In this document: positions 13,843 to 26,310 of the stretch, piece after piece | Numbering within the stretch: position 1 is the stretch's first letter | Layout: each line of letters begins with the position of its first letter | Source of the DNA: Beroe ovata | Lineage: Eukaryota > Ctenophora > Nuda > Beroida > Beroidae | Assembly: GCA_946803715.1 (NCBI GenBank) | Contig: CAMPET010000064.1 | Span: 23,292-80,244, forward strand | Direction: 5' to 3' | DNA length: 56,953 nt | The notes under the pieces: model-generated | The model's input: only the letters and a program-made list of their open reading frames with translations | The model's database searches: none | Told to the model about the DNA's origin: nothing | Made by a program: the position numbers and the translations under genes

Positions 13843-16800
13843 ATGGTGATGACAACTTTGCCTGAAAACCTGTGGAAAGCCAGTCCGGTGGATAGTCTGA
13901 AGAAGAATGGATCGACCATGAAAACTGATATGGATCATGTATACGGGAGTGTCACAAATCTGGATAATATCGGTAAGTGTATCTCGTCATTGTTTACAAC
14001 CATAAGAACTTCATGGTGTGGTCCAATGTCACTTCATAGAGCTGAGACAGCAGCTGCTGTGTAGTACATAACCACTAACTAGTTGTGTACACTCAACAGA
14101 AGTCTAATTAATCAGACAATAGATGTGTACACACTGATCCAACTATACACGATCAGTGATCACATAGAGAATCCAGTCTATAGTGTAGCATGTATACTCA
14201 CTACACATGAACAATGTGTAGTGAGTATGGTTGCTGCTCTGACGCACTGTATGAGGAAGCCAGACAATTATCGTGTTTACAGCAATAGTTTGACCCGGAT
14301 CCAGTTAATTGTTGGTAACTAAAGTACCTTGGGTTTGGCTGATGTATTGTACAAGCCTCTATGTACAATGTACTTTGTACGTGAATCATGAATGTACAAA
14401 TTACATTGCTGTGTACATTATAGTTTGTCCTCTATGTTCCTCTATAATAAGGCATGTTAAGGTCAGTCAAACTTATCATTATCCCCATGGAATTGCTCTC
14501 ACCTAATATGATAACCCACGTGGCACGTTAACTTAGAGTGCACATTCTTAGTCCCTTGCTGTCAAACTCAATACATACTCACAGTACCAATCACCCCAGT
14601 ACCATCCATTACCCCAGTACCATCCATTACCCCAGTACCATCCATTACCCCAGTACCATCCATAGTCCACAACTCGTATTCTTAGTCCACAACTCTCACA
14701 TCAATATAGTACCTATCTCAGCCTTATCCCGTCACTACTACAATCGCCCCTCAGTTCCAGCCGAGTTACCGGAGGCCCAGGGCAAGAATTGGAAACTCAT
14801 GCTTGACCCCCTCCTCAAACCCAAGGGGACGGGTGCTACTAAAGTTATCCGGTATGGGGGCCAGCTGGAGGGTCCAGATGTGAGTTACTGACTGTCATTG
14901 CATAGGTTCTCAGGGTCCTGACTGTACCGTGCTTATTGCTTACTGTACAATACGATGGCCGTGATATTTTCATATCAGTGGTGATTTTTTTCCCTCATTT
15001 CAGGAAGTACCAGCCGTGATTAAAGACCCAAGATTTTTCCCTCCCCAACGTCAAAAGGAAATAACTCTGAAAATGCCAAAATTCAAGGTACGGCACATTT
15101 CTGATTTCCCCTTGTCAGATTATTATTTCAGGGGCCCATTTCAGGCACTTAGACAGGGGCCAGAGGGGTCGCGCCACCCTCGGAAAAGTTGGGTCTCCAA
15201 AACATCACTCTTTAAAAAGACCTTGACATCTGGCTTCTAGTGCGCACTGCGCAGCCCCCACTTTCACTTACTGGCACTACGGCATGACTCTGACGTAGGA
15301 ATGCGTTGACACCAGTATGTAGTACATCATAACAGGACTCTGTGACGAATGCGGGATTCATTCGTCATAGCTCGCTGACACCACTGCATGACTCTGATGT
15401 AGGAATGCGTTGACACCAGTATGTAGTACGTCATAACAGGACTCTGTGACGAATATGGGATTCATTCGTCATAGCTTGCTGACANNNNNNNNNNNNNNNN
15501 NNNNNNNNNNNNNNNNNNNNNNNNNNNNNNNNNNNNNNNNNNNNNNNNNNNNNNNNNNNNNNNNNNNNNNNNNNNNNNNNNNNNNNNNNNNNNNNNNNNN
15601 NNNNNNNNNNNNNNNNNNNNNNNNNNNNNNNNNNNNNNNNNNNNNNNNNNNNNNNNNNNNNNNNNNNNNNNNNNNNNNNNNNNNNNNNNNNNNNNNNNNN
15701 NNNNNNNNNNNNNNNNNNNNNNNNNNNNNNNNNNNNNNNNNNNNNNNNNNNNNNNNNNNNNNNNNNNNNNNNNNNNNNNNNNNNNNNNNNNNNNNNNNNN
15801 NNNNNNNNNNNNNNNNNNNNNNNNNNNNGTCATAGCTTGCTGACACCACTGCATGACTCTGACGTGGGAATGTGTTGACACCAGTATGTAGTGCATCATA
15901 ACAGGACTCTGTGACGAATACGGGATTCATTCGTCATAGCTTGCTGACACCACTGCATATCTCAGACGTAGGAGCCAATATTTATTACTTTAAGTTTAAC
16001 CTAGACTTACCAGGGGTCGAGCCCCCCCCCCTCCCTTCGGAAAAATTTGGTCTCTGATGAAAATTTTCTAGAATTGAACCCTTTCAAACAAACTTGACCT
16101 CTGGAAAATGGGGGCTGCGCCCCCAGACCCCCTCCTCCTTTTCTAGGGTGTCACCAATCACCAGAATAAAAATACCCGTGAAACTGATAAAAGATTTGAA
16201 AATTCTTCTAGTTACTTGTCTCGCTCATTGCGCCGACTCGACTCGCTTCACTATTCGAGGTCCCCTCTCAAAAATTGTCTGGCTACGTGCCTGACATATT
16301 CCGCTTTTGTCGACCAAGCAGCTGCTCACAGGTTGTTTGCGACCCCTGAACTGATAATCCAAGTACTTTTATTGACTGATGATCGACGACCCCTCAGTTC
16401 GACAAGTGGTCGGTAGGGTCGCCCCCTATGAAGTCTATATTCCTCTATGGACTGAACGACAACATCAACCAAGAGTTCCTGACGGGACTATTCGAACCGC
16501 TCGGACAAGTTGATCAACTCAAGGTATAGTACCTCCTGATTGATATGAGGGACCGTCTAGAGTCATTATGTTCTGTTGTGATTTGTGAATGGTTAGACAT
16601 TAGACATGTAGCTAAATGTAGCATTGTAGCTTAATTCTGTTTCCTCATTCCTGTGATTACACTATTGCGCTATCTGTACTAAAGCACTGTCTGCCACACC
16701 CATATATGAGATAACGACATGACATCCAAATCTTGACTTCTTGCGATGAATCATTTGTTTGCAGTTTCACATGATCCGAACACTTTTCTACTCCGCCATC

Positions 16801-19800
16801 AGGTTTATTATCACCCAAAGACCCGGAAGCATCTCGGCATCGCATTCGCCTCGTTCAGTAGCTCGAGTGTTACAAAGGAGGTGTTAGCAAAGTGGCACGG
16901 TACCTCTATCATGGGAAACATCGTCAACATCAAGCCAGACCCTCTTTGTAAGTCACGTGTTCCCTAGAGAACAGTGATTATCCCAACACATCGTCTCAGC
17001 ATTGCTCACCCCTCTTCTCACAGGTCAAATCACGAAGAAGGTTCTAGACAAGTTGATCCGAGGTCCTGTGGCGAATATTCCCGAAATAATCCAGAGTGTG
17101 GAAATCCGATCGCAGCACAAGACGGCAGCGTACGCGTTCCGTCACAATGAGCGCTCGCAGAACTACTACACGGCAAGAGGGAAGGTGCGGAGAGGGAGTG
17201 AGGCTGAGGGACGTGAGGGGCACTCGGAATCAAAGAGTGGCGAGGAGATGAAAGTGGACCACGACTCGCCCAAAATAGACACCCCTCCCGATACTGGTGA
17301 GTAACCTGGTCTGACAGTATTGACACTGATGTTGAATTCTTATTCCTTCACATAACAAAATTCCCTCAGAAATATCACCAATCCGCCCGGAAGAAGACAT
17401 GTTAGTGGAAGAACAATTCATGAAGCTAGATCAGGGTCCTTCCGTGAAACCAGCTCCGCCCCAAACCCCACCAGAACACAAACCAGTACACTTGCCACCT
17501 CACGAACACCCTGCGGTATCAGACCTGAAATACAAGGCCACAGACATGATGTCGCCGTCAGATAGACATGATGATAGGAGGAGAGATGCGAGGATCTACG
17601 AAATGGATAGGGAGAGGAGGAAGGTAGGTCGCGGCGAGAATTTGCTGGTACCGGAGTATGTACTTGGAAAGATGCCCACTTCCCACTCAAGTACCTCGAT
17701 TACTGACACATGTAAACGCTCCCCCAGAATCACACTGACCGCAAGTACGAGGAGTGGAAGATGAAGAGCGAGATGCAGATAAGGGCAGACAAGACCAGTC
17801 GGTACGTCAAGGAGCACTGCGGAGTTTCACGGCCGTCTGTTGAGAGTTATCCCGAGTGTGACAAGTATCTGTCGGACAAGCACAAGGACAAGTACAAGGA
17901 TCAATACCGCCATCTTGCGGACCGGGAGCGATACTACGCGCATTACAAGGATAAGTATCACTCGTCGCGGGGAACCAGCAGCAGCAACGAGCATCGCGGA
18001 TCCTATGTCGAGGATAAACACCGGAAATACGACAAGTACAAGTACGATATCGACAAGTACGGCAAGTACTACAGCGGGTATCATCGGCACTCGGAACACA
18101 AGGGCAGTTCCCGGTCCTCGTCTAAGGACCTGGAGAAACTCCACAAATCGTCCAGACTGAAGGAGTACGAGAAGTACGAGAACGTTTACCGCAGGGACAG
18201 TCCTAGGATGGATTTTGCTGTGTCGCCACTCGAGAAGATGAAGAGGGAAGTGACTCCCGACCCTCATCTGAGATTGAGGGAAGACGAACACTTGGTGGAA
18301 CGGGCCAGTAAGAGAAAGAGGTCCAAGTCACCGCTCTACCAGCGCAGTCCACTTCCCAGCTCTAAGATCATATCCCCTAAACCGAAAACAGAGCACAGCC
18401 GTAGCCCGACAAGTCACGACACCGGCTACAACTCCATATCACCTGTACCAGCGTCACCTGCGCCTCCACGACCAGAACCGGACCTATCAGTCGTGTCAGA
18501 GAACCCCTACGGGTGTGGCCGGGCAGTGCCGCGGAAACACATCTCCCAAGTGAAGCAGATCGGGTTGAAAAGTGCTGGCCTGGACGAGATGTCCAGTAGT
18601 TCCATGTCCCTGGACGAAGAGAGTGTCAAGGGAGAGGACAAGGACATGAGGTTGGAGGACATATCACCGAACAGTACTCCTCAACCAGCTGCAGCGCTTC
18701 TCCCCACCCCAGTCCCGCTCCTGCCCATACCACCCATACCGCCCCCACAGCATCCTATCATCCCTGTCCACTTCCAGACTGGAGAATGGCTACACACTTC
18801 CTACCCAGAGGTCTGTGCTTTATCTAGATCTCATTGAGATAACGGGACCCCTGTTCCCTATATCTTCCTACATTCGACTCACGCTTTATCACCCAATCAT
18901 TGTCTTTCCAGCAGAACTCACGCACTCTTCATTCCTCAGATGTATCAGTACGAGTACCAGTATAATCCGCCCGAGGAAGCTGCAGACATTCTGGCTCGCC
19001 GTGAGGCAGAGGAGAAAGCTAAGATGAAGCGACTGGAGCAGGAACTAAACATGGAACGCAAAGGGATGTCCCTAGATGTACTGCTCCATCTCATGGAGAC
19101 TATTCTCAAAAAAGTGAGAAAAATAACCTTCAAAACCGTAGTCAGGTTTCTCGAACTGTGTCAATAAGTTGTGCTTCTATCAACATCTCTATATCAGGAT
19201 ATCAAGACGAAGTTGAGTGAGAAAGTGGCGTTTTCACAACTGGAGGATATATGGAACCAGGAGGAGGACCGTAAGAAGAGAGAAGAAGAGGATTTGGCTG
19301 CAAAGCGGAGAGAAGAGATGGCTAACTCTGCCGATAACCCGTGAGTACATACTTGCCATGACTGCGTGCTTGTCATTGATTGTGTTATAGAACGACGTTA
19401 CATTCCTCTCATTACAACAGTGCGGTTCCTGACATGCCGAGTTTATCCGAGATGAGGAACATGAGTGATGCTAAGCAAACATCCCATATCAGACAGGCAA
19501 ACCTTTCGTTCAAGGTGATTCCTGACTCCCGTAGTAGAGTATTTCATTTCTTTCCCAATGAACCTAGTTCTAATTAATTTTGATCCAGGTCCCCAAACTT
19601 AACCGTGGACTCCGAGCTCAAGTGATTGTGAAGAAGATGCCACTGCCACTCAAGCAAGACTCTGCCGCTGAGAGTGAAGAGGATGTGGACGAGTCTGAAC
19701 TTGTCACCAAACGTCGTGAGTCCCGATTTCATTTTCGCATCATTTCATGATTGGGTTCTGATCTCACCCTTTTGCATCACACCAGGATTCAAGAAATAAT

Positions 19801-21618
19801 CCTCTTTTTGAGCCTAGTTTCGGACTGTTTCCATGACGTATTTTCATCACGATCAGGTCAAGTGGGAAGCCGGTACAACAAGATCTACAGCAGTTCATCA
19901 TCCTCGTCTAGTGAATCTGAGGAGGAGGAGGAGGATATTGTCAGGGACAAGGAGGAAAAGATGGAGACTCTCCAGATTAAACCAGGTTATTCCCGTTCAG
20001 CCAATCCTCAAAAATCGAGAGCCAAGGCGTCAGTAACCAAACCGAGAATATCTCTAACCTGCTAACTAATTTCCACTCCCGCAGCCCTTCCCGCGCCACC
20101 CGCCCCTGCTCCCAAATATCCCTCCCGGTGTGAGGAAGAGGAAATGCTGGTCATGGAGCAACTCTTCAGAGAGGAGCTTTCAGAGGAGGATAAGACATTC
20201 TTCAAGTCGGCGTACGATGCTTTGCTAGTGGAACAACCGGAGTTGCTGGAAGGGGTCACGTGGTTATCTCCACCAGAAATTCCACACTCTGGCCGGCGAA
20301 AGCAGGGCTCAGATGTCAGGCATAGGACTGGCTGTGCTCGAACTGAGGGCTACTATAGGGTGAGTCATACAGTCACCATGTAAACACAGTTATCTGTCAC
20401 AGCACCGTGTAACACAGTAATCTGTCACACAGTCATCATGTAACACAGTTATCTGTCACACAGTCATCATGTAAACACAGTTATCTGTCACACAGTCACC
20501 ATGTTAACACAGTTATCTGTCACACAGTCACCATGTAAACAAAGTTATCTGTCACAGCACCGTGCAATTGTTGCTCTTCTAGCTCGTCTCTCTTGACACA
20601 ACTCACATTTCACAGATGAGTAAACAGGAGAAGATGGACCTGAAACAGTCGTTCAAGACGAACAAGATCACATCGGAGCCAGCTGACGATGCCGCTGTGA
20701 GTGTAGCGCCACCCAAAAAACCGGCAGGGAAGAGTACAGCTAGGAGTACACGAGCGTTGCAGCGCCGTCAAGCCACCCACTTCCTGGATGTGCCACTTGT
20801 ACAGTTCATGCAGTTGACGGTGAGTGTTTCTAATTGATGTGAAGGTTGCTGTGATGGAATACAGTGATGGAACTGTAGCAATATTGATAATTTAGTTCAG
20901 CAATACCAACATGATCACGTGGTAATTCCGCTTTAAACCGAATCCCCATTCAGACTCGTCGAAAGCAAGTCAAGTTCCAGAGGTCAGACATCCACGACTG
21001 GGGATTGTTTGCGCAGGAAGCGATAAGCGCTGACGAAATGGTTATTGAGTATGTGGGTGAGGTGGTGAGGGAAATCATTGCTAACATCAGAGAGAGGCAG
21101 TATGAGAAAGAGGGAATCGGATCCAGCTATCTGTTCAGAATAGATCAGGTTAGAAATCGTGTGTTTTAGATATCTTCATGCAGATGAAATCTATTATAGG
21201 TTAAAGATAAGGCTGGGTGCTGGCAATATTGGGATCATCATACACCACAATTTCAGAGTAGTTATATTGTGGATGCTACACACAAGGGAAGCATCTCTCG
21301 CTTTATCAACCACAACTGCGATGTAAGTGTCCATGATTTGAATAATTCACGCTACCCACTCTGAACTTCATTACATGTGTGATTACGTACCTCTCTTTCT
21401 CTCTCTCAGTGTAACCATGATTATCATCCCATTTTCAGCCGAATTGTTATGCTCGCGTTATCAATGTCGGCATCAAGAAGAAGATTGTCATTTACTCGAA
21501 ACGTGACATCGACGCTAATGAGGAAATAACGTATGATTATAAGTTTGCGATAGAGGAGGAAGCGAACAAGATACCCTGCTTGTGCAAGTCGCCATTGTGC
21601 AGAGGATTCCTAAACTAG
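13843..21618 (+). CDS. SETD1: SETD1-type H3K4 methyltransferase (COMPASS subunit)
   Basis: Eighteen exons with consistent phases: 13843-13972, 14755-14879, 15004-15087, 16398-16523, 16803-16947, 17024-17296, 17370-17623, 17728-18810, 18940-19113, 19198-19340, 19391-19514, 19589-19715, 19857-19985, 20085-20359, 20616-20819, 20954-21148, 21257-21322, 21439-21618; about 1278 residues. The N-terminus has 'NWKLMLDP', 'MPKFK|FDKWSVG' and an RRM ('[10 protein letters not shown]', '[18 protein letters not shown]'), as in SETD1A/B. The middle is a KDKY-rich charged tract (17860-18170) and SP-rich linkers. An arginine anchor '[10 protein letters not shown]' gives the WDR5-binding Win motif before the N-SET region. 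The SET domain has 'HDWGLFA', '[11 protein letters not shown]', '[14 protein letters not shown]', 'EEITYDYKF' and post-SET '[13 protein letters not shown]'. It methylates H3K4 at promoters. The first exon is the least certain. Confidence 0.93.
14194..14228. repeat. Hairpin, 15-bp perfect arms, SETD1 intron 1
   Basis: ATACTCACTACACAT (14194-14208), a 5-nt loop and the exact complement at 14214-14228. The stem is too short for a typical animal pre-miRNA and no flanking extension is seen; probably a small palindrome. Confidence 0.7.
14582..14664. repeat. 18-bp minisatellite, about 4 copies
   Basis: Units of CCAGTACCATCCATTACC repeat four times with small edge variation. They lie in SETD1 intron 1. 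The run is open in one frame (PSTIHY repeats), but it is not joined to the SETD1 frame by any good splice site. Confidence 0.85.
15282..15958. repeat. 104-bp satellite array with an assembly gap
   Basis: The marker GCATGACTCTGA recurs at 15282, 15386 and 15851, and a truncated GCATATCTCAG at 15955, all in steps of 104 bp on each side of a gap of 344 N (15485-15828). Each unit contains the inverted repeat TGACGAAT...ATTCGTCA. The array fills part of SETD1 intron 3 (15088-16397). The gap interrupts the array, so true copy number is unknown and is probably larger or smaller than the 344 N suggest. Confidence 0.92.
20367..20567. repeat. 32-bp minisatellite, about 6 copies
   Basis: Units of the type ACAGTCATCATGTAAACACA + GTTATCTGTCAC repeat about six times, with variants at CATCATG/CACCATG/CACCGTG. 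The array is inside the SETD1 intron between exons 14 and 15. Confidence 0.88.
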
Positions 21619-22550
21619 ATCAATGGCAAACAGTGTTTTTAAATTTTTTTAAATTAGTTTCTTTCTAGTGTAATGATCAGACTAACTCTAAAGTATCGGA
21701 ATTTTACTGAATTCATGCCTGAAAACTAACCATGTACCTACATCACCGTGAAGTAGATATACTTAGCTCTTGATTAAAATGAGCGGTAAGACATGTAAAT
21801 GTGACTAGTTATTTATTTTCTTTGATTTAGTCAGCGAGTATGTTTCCATTTTGTGAAAGTCTCCGATGATCTCTTACTGAGATACCAGTCTTATTTAACC
21901 TTCAATCCTGCAGTTGCTGTTAGTTTCGTAGTTACAGATGTGGTCGCCTCAGTAAGAAGTCATTAATGTTATGATGATAACGAAATATTTGTTGTATGTT
22001 TCAATTTCCCTTTTTATTACAAGTGAGAATATTGTCTTAATGATTCTATGTTGAATTCAGTCTTGAATACCTAAAATTAGTCATACGCTCTAAGAACAGA
22101 TCATGTGTATCGCCTTATCGTAGAAACGCTGTTATCCAACGCGAAAATAAAATAGCGGGTATGGGGATAAGGCCAAGGGGCGCGCGCGCCAAAATTAACT
22201 ATTCATTTTATTGCTTTGTTAAACCTATTTTGTGTTGTAGGATTTTACCCTACCCTCGGTGCGCGCGATTTCCAATCCGCCCCTTGCCAGGGATAAAATC
22301 CCGCCAGCAAGGGTAGGGTGAAATCCTACAAATTTTGTGTTTCAATTTTTGTTCCAAATTCTATTAATCAAAACGAATTTTCCATGTTAGCTAAGTTAGC
22401 GATGCCGCGCAATGAAATTCCCCACGCTATGTTTGGTTGCGCAAGCAATCGATATTTCGGTAGATACAGTTCGCGCGACACTTGCAATGATTTGCTCCGC
22501 GTCTGTTTCCGAAACTTGTCCACATTAATTAAGCTTGCAATTTGGTAATA
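21619..22550. other. Intergenic, SETD1 3' side to AGPAT5 5' side
   Basis: AT-rich sequence without recognised exons. It probably includes the SETD1 3' UTR and holds a complete 97-bp MITE (22235-22331) about 220 nt before the AGPAT5-like start codon. Confidence 0.55.
22235..22331 (+). mobile_element. 97-bp MITE with 8-bp target-site duplication
   Basis: Terminal inverted repeats TTGTAGGATTTTACCCTAC and its complement GTAGGGTGAAATCCTACAA (one mismatch) bound a 97-bp element. It is flanked directly by ATTTTGTG on both sides, an 8-bp target-site duplication. A second copy in opposite orientation lies at 38141-38237. An 8-bp duplication is typical of hAT and P superfamily elements; with no transposase present the superfamily is open. 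Confidence 0.93.
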
Positions 22551-23621
22551 ATGCTGGGAAGTCTTATCACATTGCGCTCCTTTGCCTCTTCTGTTCCAGC
22601 ACTTATATTAGTTGGGTCTGGCCCTTGTTACCTGTGGCTATGGTTTTCCATCCGCATCATCACCCTCCCCTGCCCTGAACGATGGTATCACAAACTGGAG
22701 CAGCTTCTGTGCTGGGGTCCATATCAGCGGCTCTGTATGTTCTTCATGGAGGGGCTAAGTGGAGTCCAGTTTAAGCTATATGGAGATGTTCCTAAGAAGA
22801 AAGATCCTGTAAATGGCCTACTTGTGGCAAATCATCAGAGTACATCAGACTGGATTATAGTCGATAGTTTCGCTATGCGTCTCGGTAATGCAGGGTATCT
22901 GCACTTCTTTGCAAAAGATGCTCTGAAGTATGTTCCCCTCTTTGGGCTGTATTGGCATCAGCACGGCTTGATATTTGTCAAGCGTGGTAACAACAACTTG
23001 GACTTCATCAGGAAACAGTTACAAGATAAAAAGAAGAACAATATCCCCATGTTAATGACTCTATTCCCAGAGGGTACTAGATTCAATCCCGAAAACGAGG
23101 CAGTGATAGAGAAGAGCAGGGCCTATGCGCGGAGTGTAGGATTTCCCGAGTGTACCAAGATCCTAACACCCCGTACCACAGGAGCTAACATATTCGTCGA
23201 GGAGTTGGGGGATCATCTGGAGAAGATATTCGATATAACAATAGCGTACGAGCATGTCAATGGGGATATGATCAGACCAGATACCACTCAATTCCTCGAT
23301 AGAACGCGGACAGTTCATATCCACATATCCCAGACACCCATATCAGACGTTCAAGACAATGAACGATGGTTGTATGATTCATTCAGGAATAAGGAAGCAA
23401 TGCTTGTGCAATTTGATGAAACTCGCACGTTTCCCGACCCAGTTTCTGATACGGGACACATATACTCATCGTCAGTGCTATCGGAAACCCTGATCCCAGT
23501 TCTTTACACAGGGTTGCTCTGTTCTCCGTTATTGTTCAGCAAAACTGCAAGGAGATTGTGGCTCCAAACTTGTCTTGTTGTCCCAGTGTTACAAATACTT
23601 GCAAAACCTTTCTGGAAATAA
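22551..23621 (+). CDS. AGPAT5: AGPAT5-like lysophosphatidic acid acyltransferase
   Basis: One exon, 356 residues from the ATG at 22551 (MLGSLITLRSFASSV); the open frame extends 9 nt upstream without an ATG. An N-terminal hydrophobic helix (about residues 8-35) precedes the acyltransferase motifs: motif I 'NHQSTSDW' with the catalytic HxxxxD, 'VPLFGLYWHQHGLIFVKR', motif III 'FPEGTRFNPE' and motif IV region 'ILTPRTTG'. A hydrophobic C-terminal segment (about 300-350) fits the ER/mitochondrial/nuclear-envelope membrane location of AGPAT5/LCLAT1 enzymes, which acylate lysophosphatidic acid or related lysophospholipids. The sequence around motif I and 'KYVPLFG' is closest, from memory, to AGPAT5. 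Having no introns is unusual here. Confidence 0.88.
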   Translation: MLGSLITLRSFASSVPALILVGSGPCYLWLWFSIRIITLPCPERWYHKLEQLLCWGPYQRLCMFFMEGLSGVQFKLYGDVPKKKDPVNGLLVANHQSTSDWIIVDSFAMRLGNAGYLHFFAKDALKYVPLFGLYWHQHGLIFVKRGNNNLDFIRKQLQDKKKNNIPMLMTLFPEGTRFNPENEAVIEKSRAYARSVGFPECTKILTPRTTGANIFVEELGDHLEKIFDITIAYEHVNGDMIRPDTTQFLDRTRTVHIHISQTPISDVQDNERWLYDSFRNKEAMLVQFDETRTFPDPVSDTGHIYSSSVLSETLIPVLYTGLLCSPLLFSKTARRLWLQTCLVVPVLQILAKPFWK

Positions 23622-23882
23622 GATGCAAATAATTTATATTGGTAATTTTAGGTTCTTTGGGTTTTCCCACTTCTTTTATATTTATAGCTAATTTATTACA
23701 CCAATTGAATTATGGGCATTTGCGTCTGTATCAATCATTCTGGGAACCTTCGTCTCATATGGAGGAGGAGGAACACGGGGGAGGGTAATATGAACCACGG
23801 TTGTACATTTCACCCCGGCTTAGCAATCATCCCATACTTACCGCAATACCTCTATCACGTCACTTTTACCCCAGTAGCTGTT

Positions 23883-25014
23883 ATGAGTTTGACGAATAAG
23901 GTGTTTCTGGGAGGTTTGCCCGGCGATATACTAGCAGATGAGGTGAAGGAAGCGTTCAAGGAGTACGGCAAGATAGAGAATGTCGAAATCCTCTACGATA
24001 AGGAGACTAAGAAGTGCCGCGGATTTGGTTTCATCACTTTCGACAGTCCAGAACCTGCCGAGAAAGTTCTAGCTCTCCAGCACTTTAGCATTGCTGGGAA
24101 ATTGGTTGAGGTAAAATCAGCTAACCCCAAAGTGGACCGTAAGACGCAGGGCAATAACGGACCCGGCCACGGCCCGCCTCACATGGGTGGTGGCTCTGGA
24201 ATGGGACCTGGCGGTCCCCCAGCCATGCCACCTGGCTACCCTTACCCCTACCCGTATCCTTACCCTCCTCCAGGCCCGCAGCAACAGAGACCAAGCGGTG
24301 AGTTGTCATTGAGAATGTTTATAGTATCCAGTTCAATGCACGATATAAAAAGAGTATGAGGTTTATTTATTATTCATATCCGCAGAGTACGGCAACAGAT
24401 CGCCACCTCACGGAGTGAACAGTGGAGCGCCACCCGAAGTGCCACCTGGCGGTCAGCCAGGCCATCCCGCCATGTACAACCCCTACTATGCCATGTACTA
24501 CGCTCAGATGGCAGGTGGCATGCCCGGGGGAATGCCACCAGGATACGGGATGCCTCCCGGTTATGGTGGCAGCTCCAGTTCGTATAGCGGCCGACACAGG
24601 AGCCGCAGCCCAAGGAGGAGTAGGAGCCGGAGCCGGAGTCCAAGACGGAGATCCCCCTACGGCAGACACTCTCCGAGAAGGTATATGTGTAGTTGAGATG
24701 GGACGGGGTATCATATATCTCCACCACGTGTTATGAACAATCTCCCCCCTCTTTTCCCATCATCTCATATTCGTAGATACAGGTCCCGATCCCGCTCACC
24801 GCCGCCGTACCGTGGCGGACACTCGCCACACCGGCCCCCCTACCCGGCTCGGAGCCCGGGCGGCCGCAGTCCCTCCCCGAGACGGGACTACCTGGCGGCG
24901 TATGGGAGTAGCATGCCCGTGGACTACCTCTATGGGAGGAGAGAGAAGGAGGCGAGGAGTCCTAGTCCTAGACGAGCGCCTCGATCCCCACCGTCAAGCT
25001 ACAACCCCTACTAA
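23883..25014 (+). CDS. RRM protein with Gly/Pro/Tyr linker and RS tail
   Basis: Three exons: 23883-24297, 24386-24680, 24777-25014; 315 residues. The ATG at 23883 (MSLTNKVFLGGLP) was preferred to the upstream ATG at 23712 because the RRM starts immediately after it and the region before looks like 5' UTR with a possible acceptor at 23871. The RRM has RNP2 'VFLGGL' and RNP1 'CRGFGFITF', and ends 'LVEVKSANPK', a musashi/DAZAP1/hnRNP-type ending. It is followed by GGG/MGP, PYPYPYPYP and MPGGMPPGYG low-complexity stretches and, across exons 2-3, an arginine-serine domain (RSRSPRRSRSRSRSPRRRSP and more). It is probably nuclear, acting in RNA binding or splicing. I cannot assign an orthologue. Confidence 0.88.
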
Positions 25015-26310
25015 ACCAGGTAAATGTTTGAATAGGTACTCTCGAAATTCAGATCTATGAATGCCATGTATTCTAAATCTCTCAAATTCTATCATCTAGC
25101 ACCTGATAACGGAAGTTAAAGTTCTGTCAAGGATGTGTGTCAATAAATTTCAATTGCCCTAATTGCCATTCGATGTTATCCAGTTGCAATTTGACCATGA
25201 CACACCATGTTGGATTGTTTGTTTCACTTGCCATAGACTTGCACGATATGAAAATATCAATCGACAGTGATTATATTTGAATTGTTGGTATTTGTTAGCT
25301 CAGGGAGGATGTTCAAAATGACTCACGAAATGGCCAAATGATACTGCATTTGCTCAACTTTGGCAGAAATCTGACATAGCTAGTAGCTTGTATTTGAATT
25401 TCCTTGAGTGATCATGATTTCGTCTTGGAGGGTAATCTTTTGTCAGGGTGTATCTGTTGTCAAGTCTCATTTAACCATTCCAACACCTCCTAGGACGTTG
25501 CGTAGTGTTGTATTTGCCTTGGATCGCCTCTTTGCCAGTGTTGCCGTCAAGATTTGCTCCAAGTCACCGAGGCAGGAATCGAGTCAACAATTATGTTTTT
25601 GGTCACAGTCCAACTTGTATTTGATTTTTAAAACATCACCTGCTTTGCTGATTATTTTGCGCATGATACTAGTATTTGCAAACTTGCAGTAGTACACCAT
25701 CATGGTTGTTATAGTAGCTTTGTGTTGGATCCAAATGGGTCGCTTTATATCCCGTAAGTATTGACAACGTTGGAAACCATCAGCTCAGTGGACAGACAAT
25801 TGATATTTCACTCAGTTTCCTGATATAAATGTGTGTACTATTCTACTTTATTCAACTAACATTTTATCAATCTTAAACAGTGTTGTCAATTTCCACTAAA
25901 TGAAGACGATTCCTTGCGATTTCGTCGACTCAAAGTTGTCTGATGTATCAACTCCCTTCATGCTCTTCGTGTGGGACAAAAAATGAAAATTAGCTATTAA
26001 CACTAGCAAAATTGAAAATTAATTGTATACAAACACCCATATTTCTCCGCGCACGCAGTTACATATCATGCGCTGCGCAGTTTTGTTAATGGTTTGGATT
26101 TTAAGCGAGATCGGAATCGGTGAATATGAAGTTTTGATAATATGAAGGAAAGCGGCACATAGTTGATAGTATGTGGATTGTGGGTCGAGAGGGGAGAGAA
26201 ATACCGCCACTTTTCATTGGACCTCCGGAAAGATTCATCATTCAATTCAACTCCCACACAGCTCATCGATGGATCAGCGATTCAAATTAACTTAATTTTT
26301 CCCGTTCAGA
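25015..26310. other. Intergenic, no gene recognised
   Basis: About 1.3 kb of AT-rich sequence after the RRM gene. No conserved exon is visible on either strand. The downstream end (26268-26306) contains a 35-bp segment that reappears at 26625-26658 after the N at 26624. Confidence 0.55.

Noticed and set aside
14538-14754. Open frame with PSTIHY repeats joined to SETD1 exon 2
   Set aside because: It is the translation of an 18-bp minisatellite; the phase and acceptor at 14755 fit a splice from 13972 instead.
17827-18291. 154-codon minus-strand frame rich in Leu/Val
   Set aside because: Antisense shadow of the KDKY-rich SETD1 exon; the bias comes from Lys/Asp/Tyr codons on the plus strand.
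23712-23882. Upstream ATG giving a longer RRM protein
   Set aside because: The extra 57 residues have no domain, and a likely 5' UTR acceptor (CCCCAG at about 23871) precedes the ATG at 23883.
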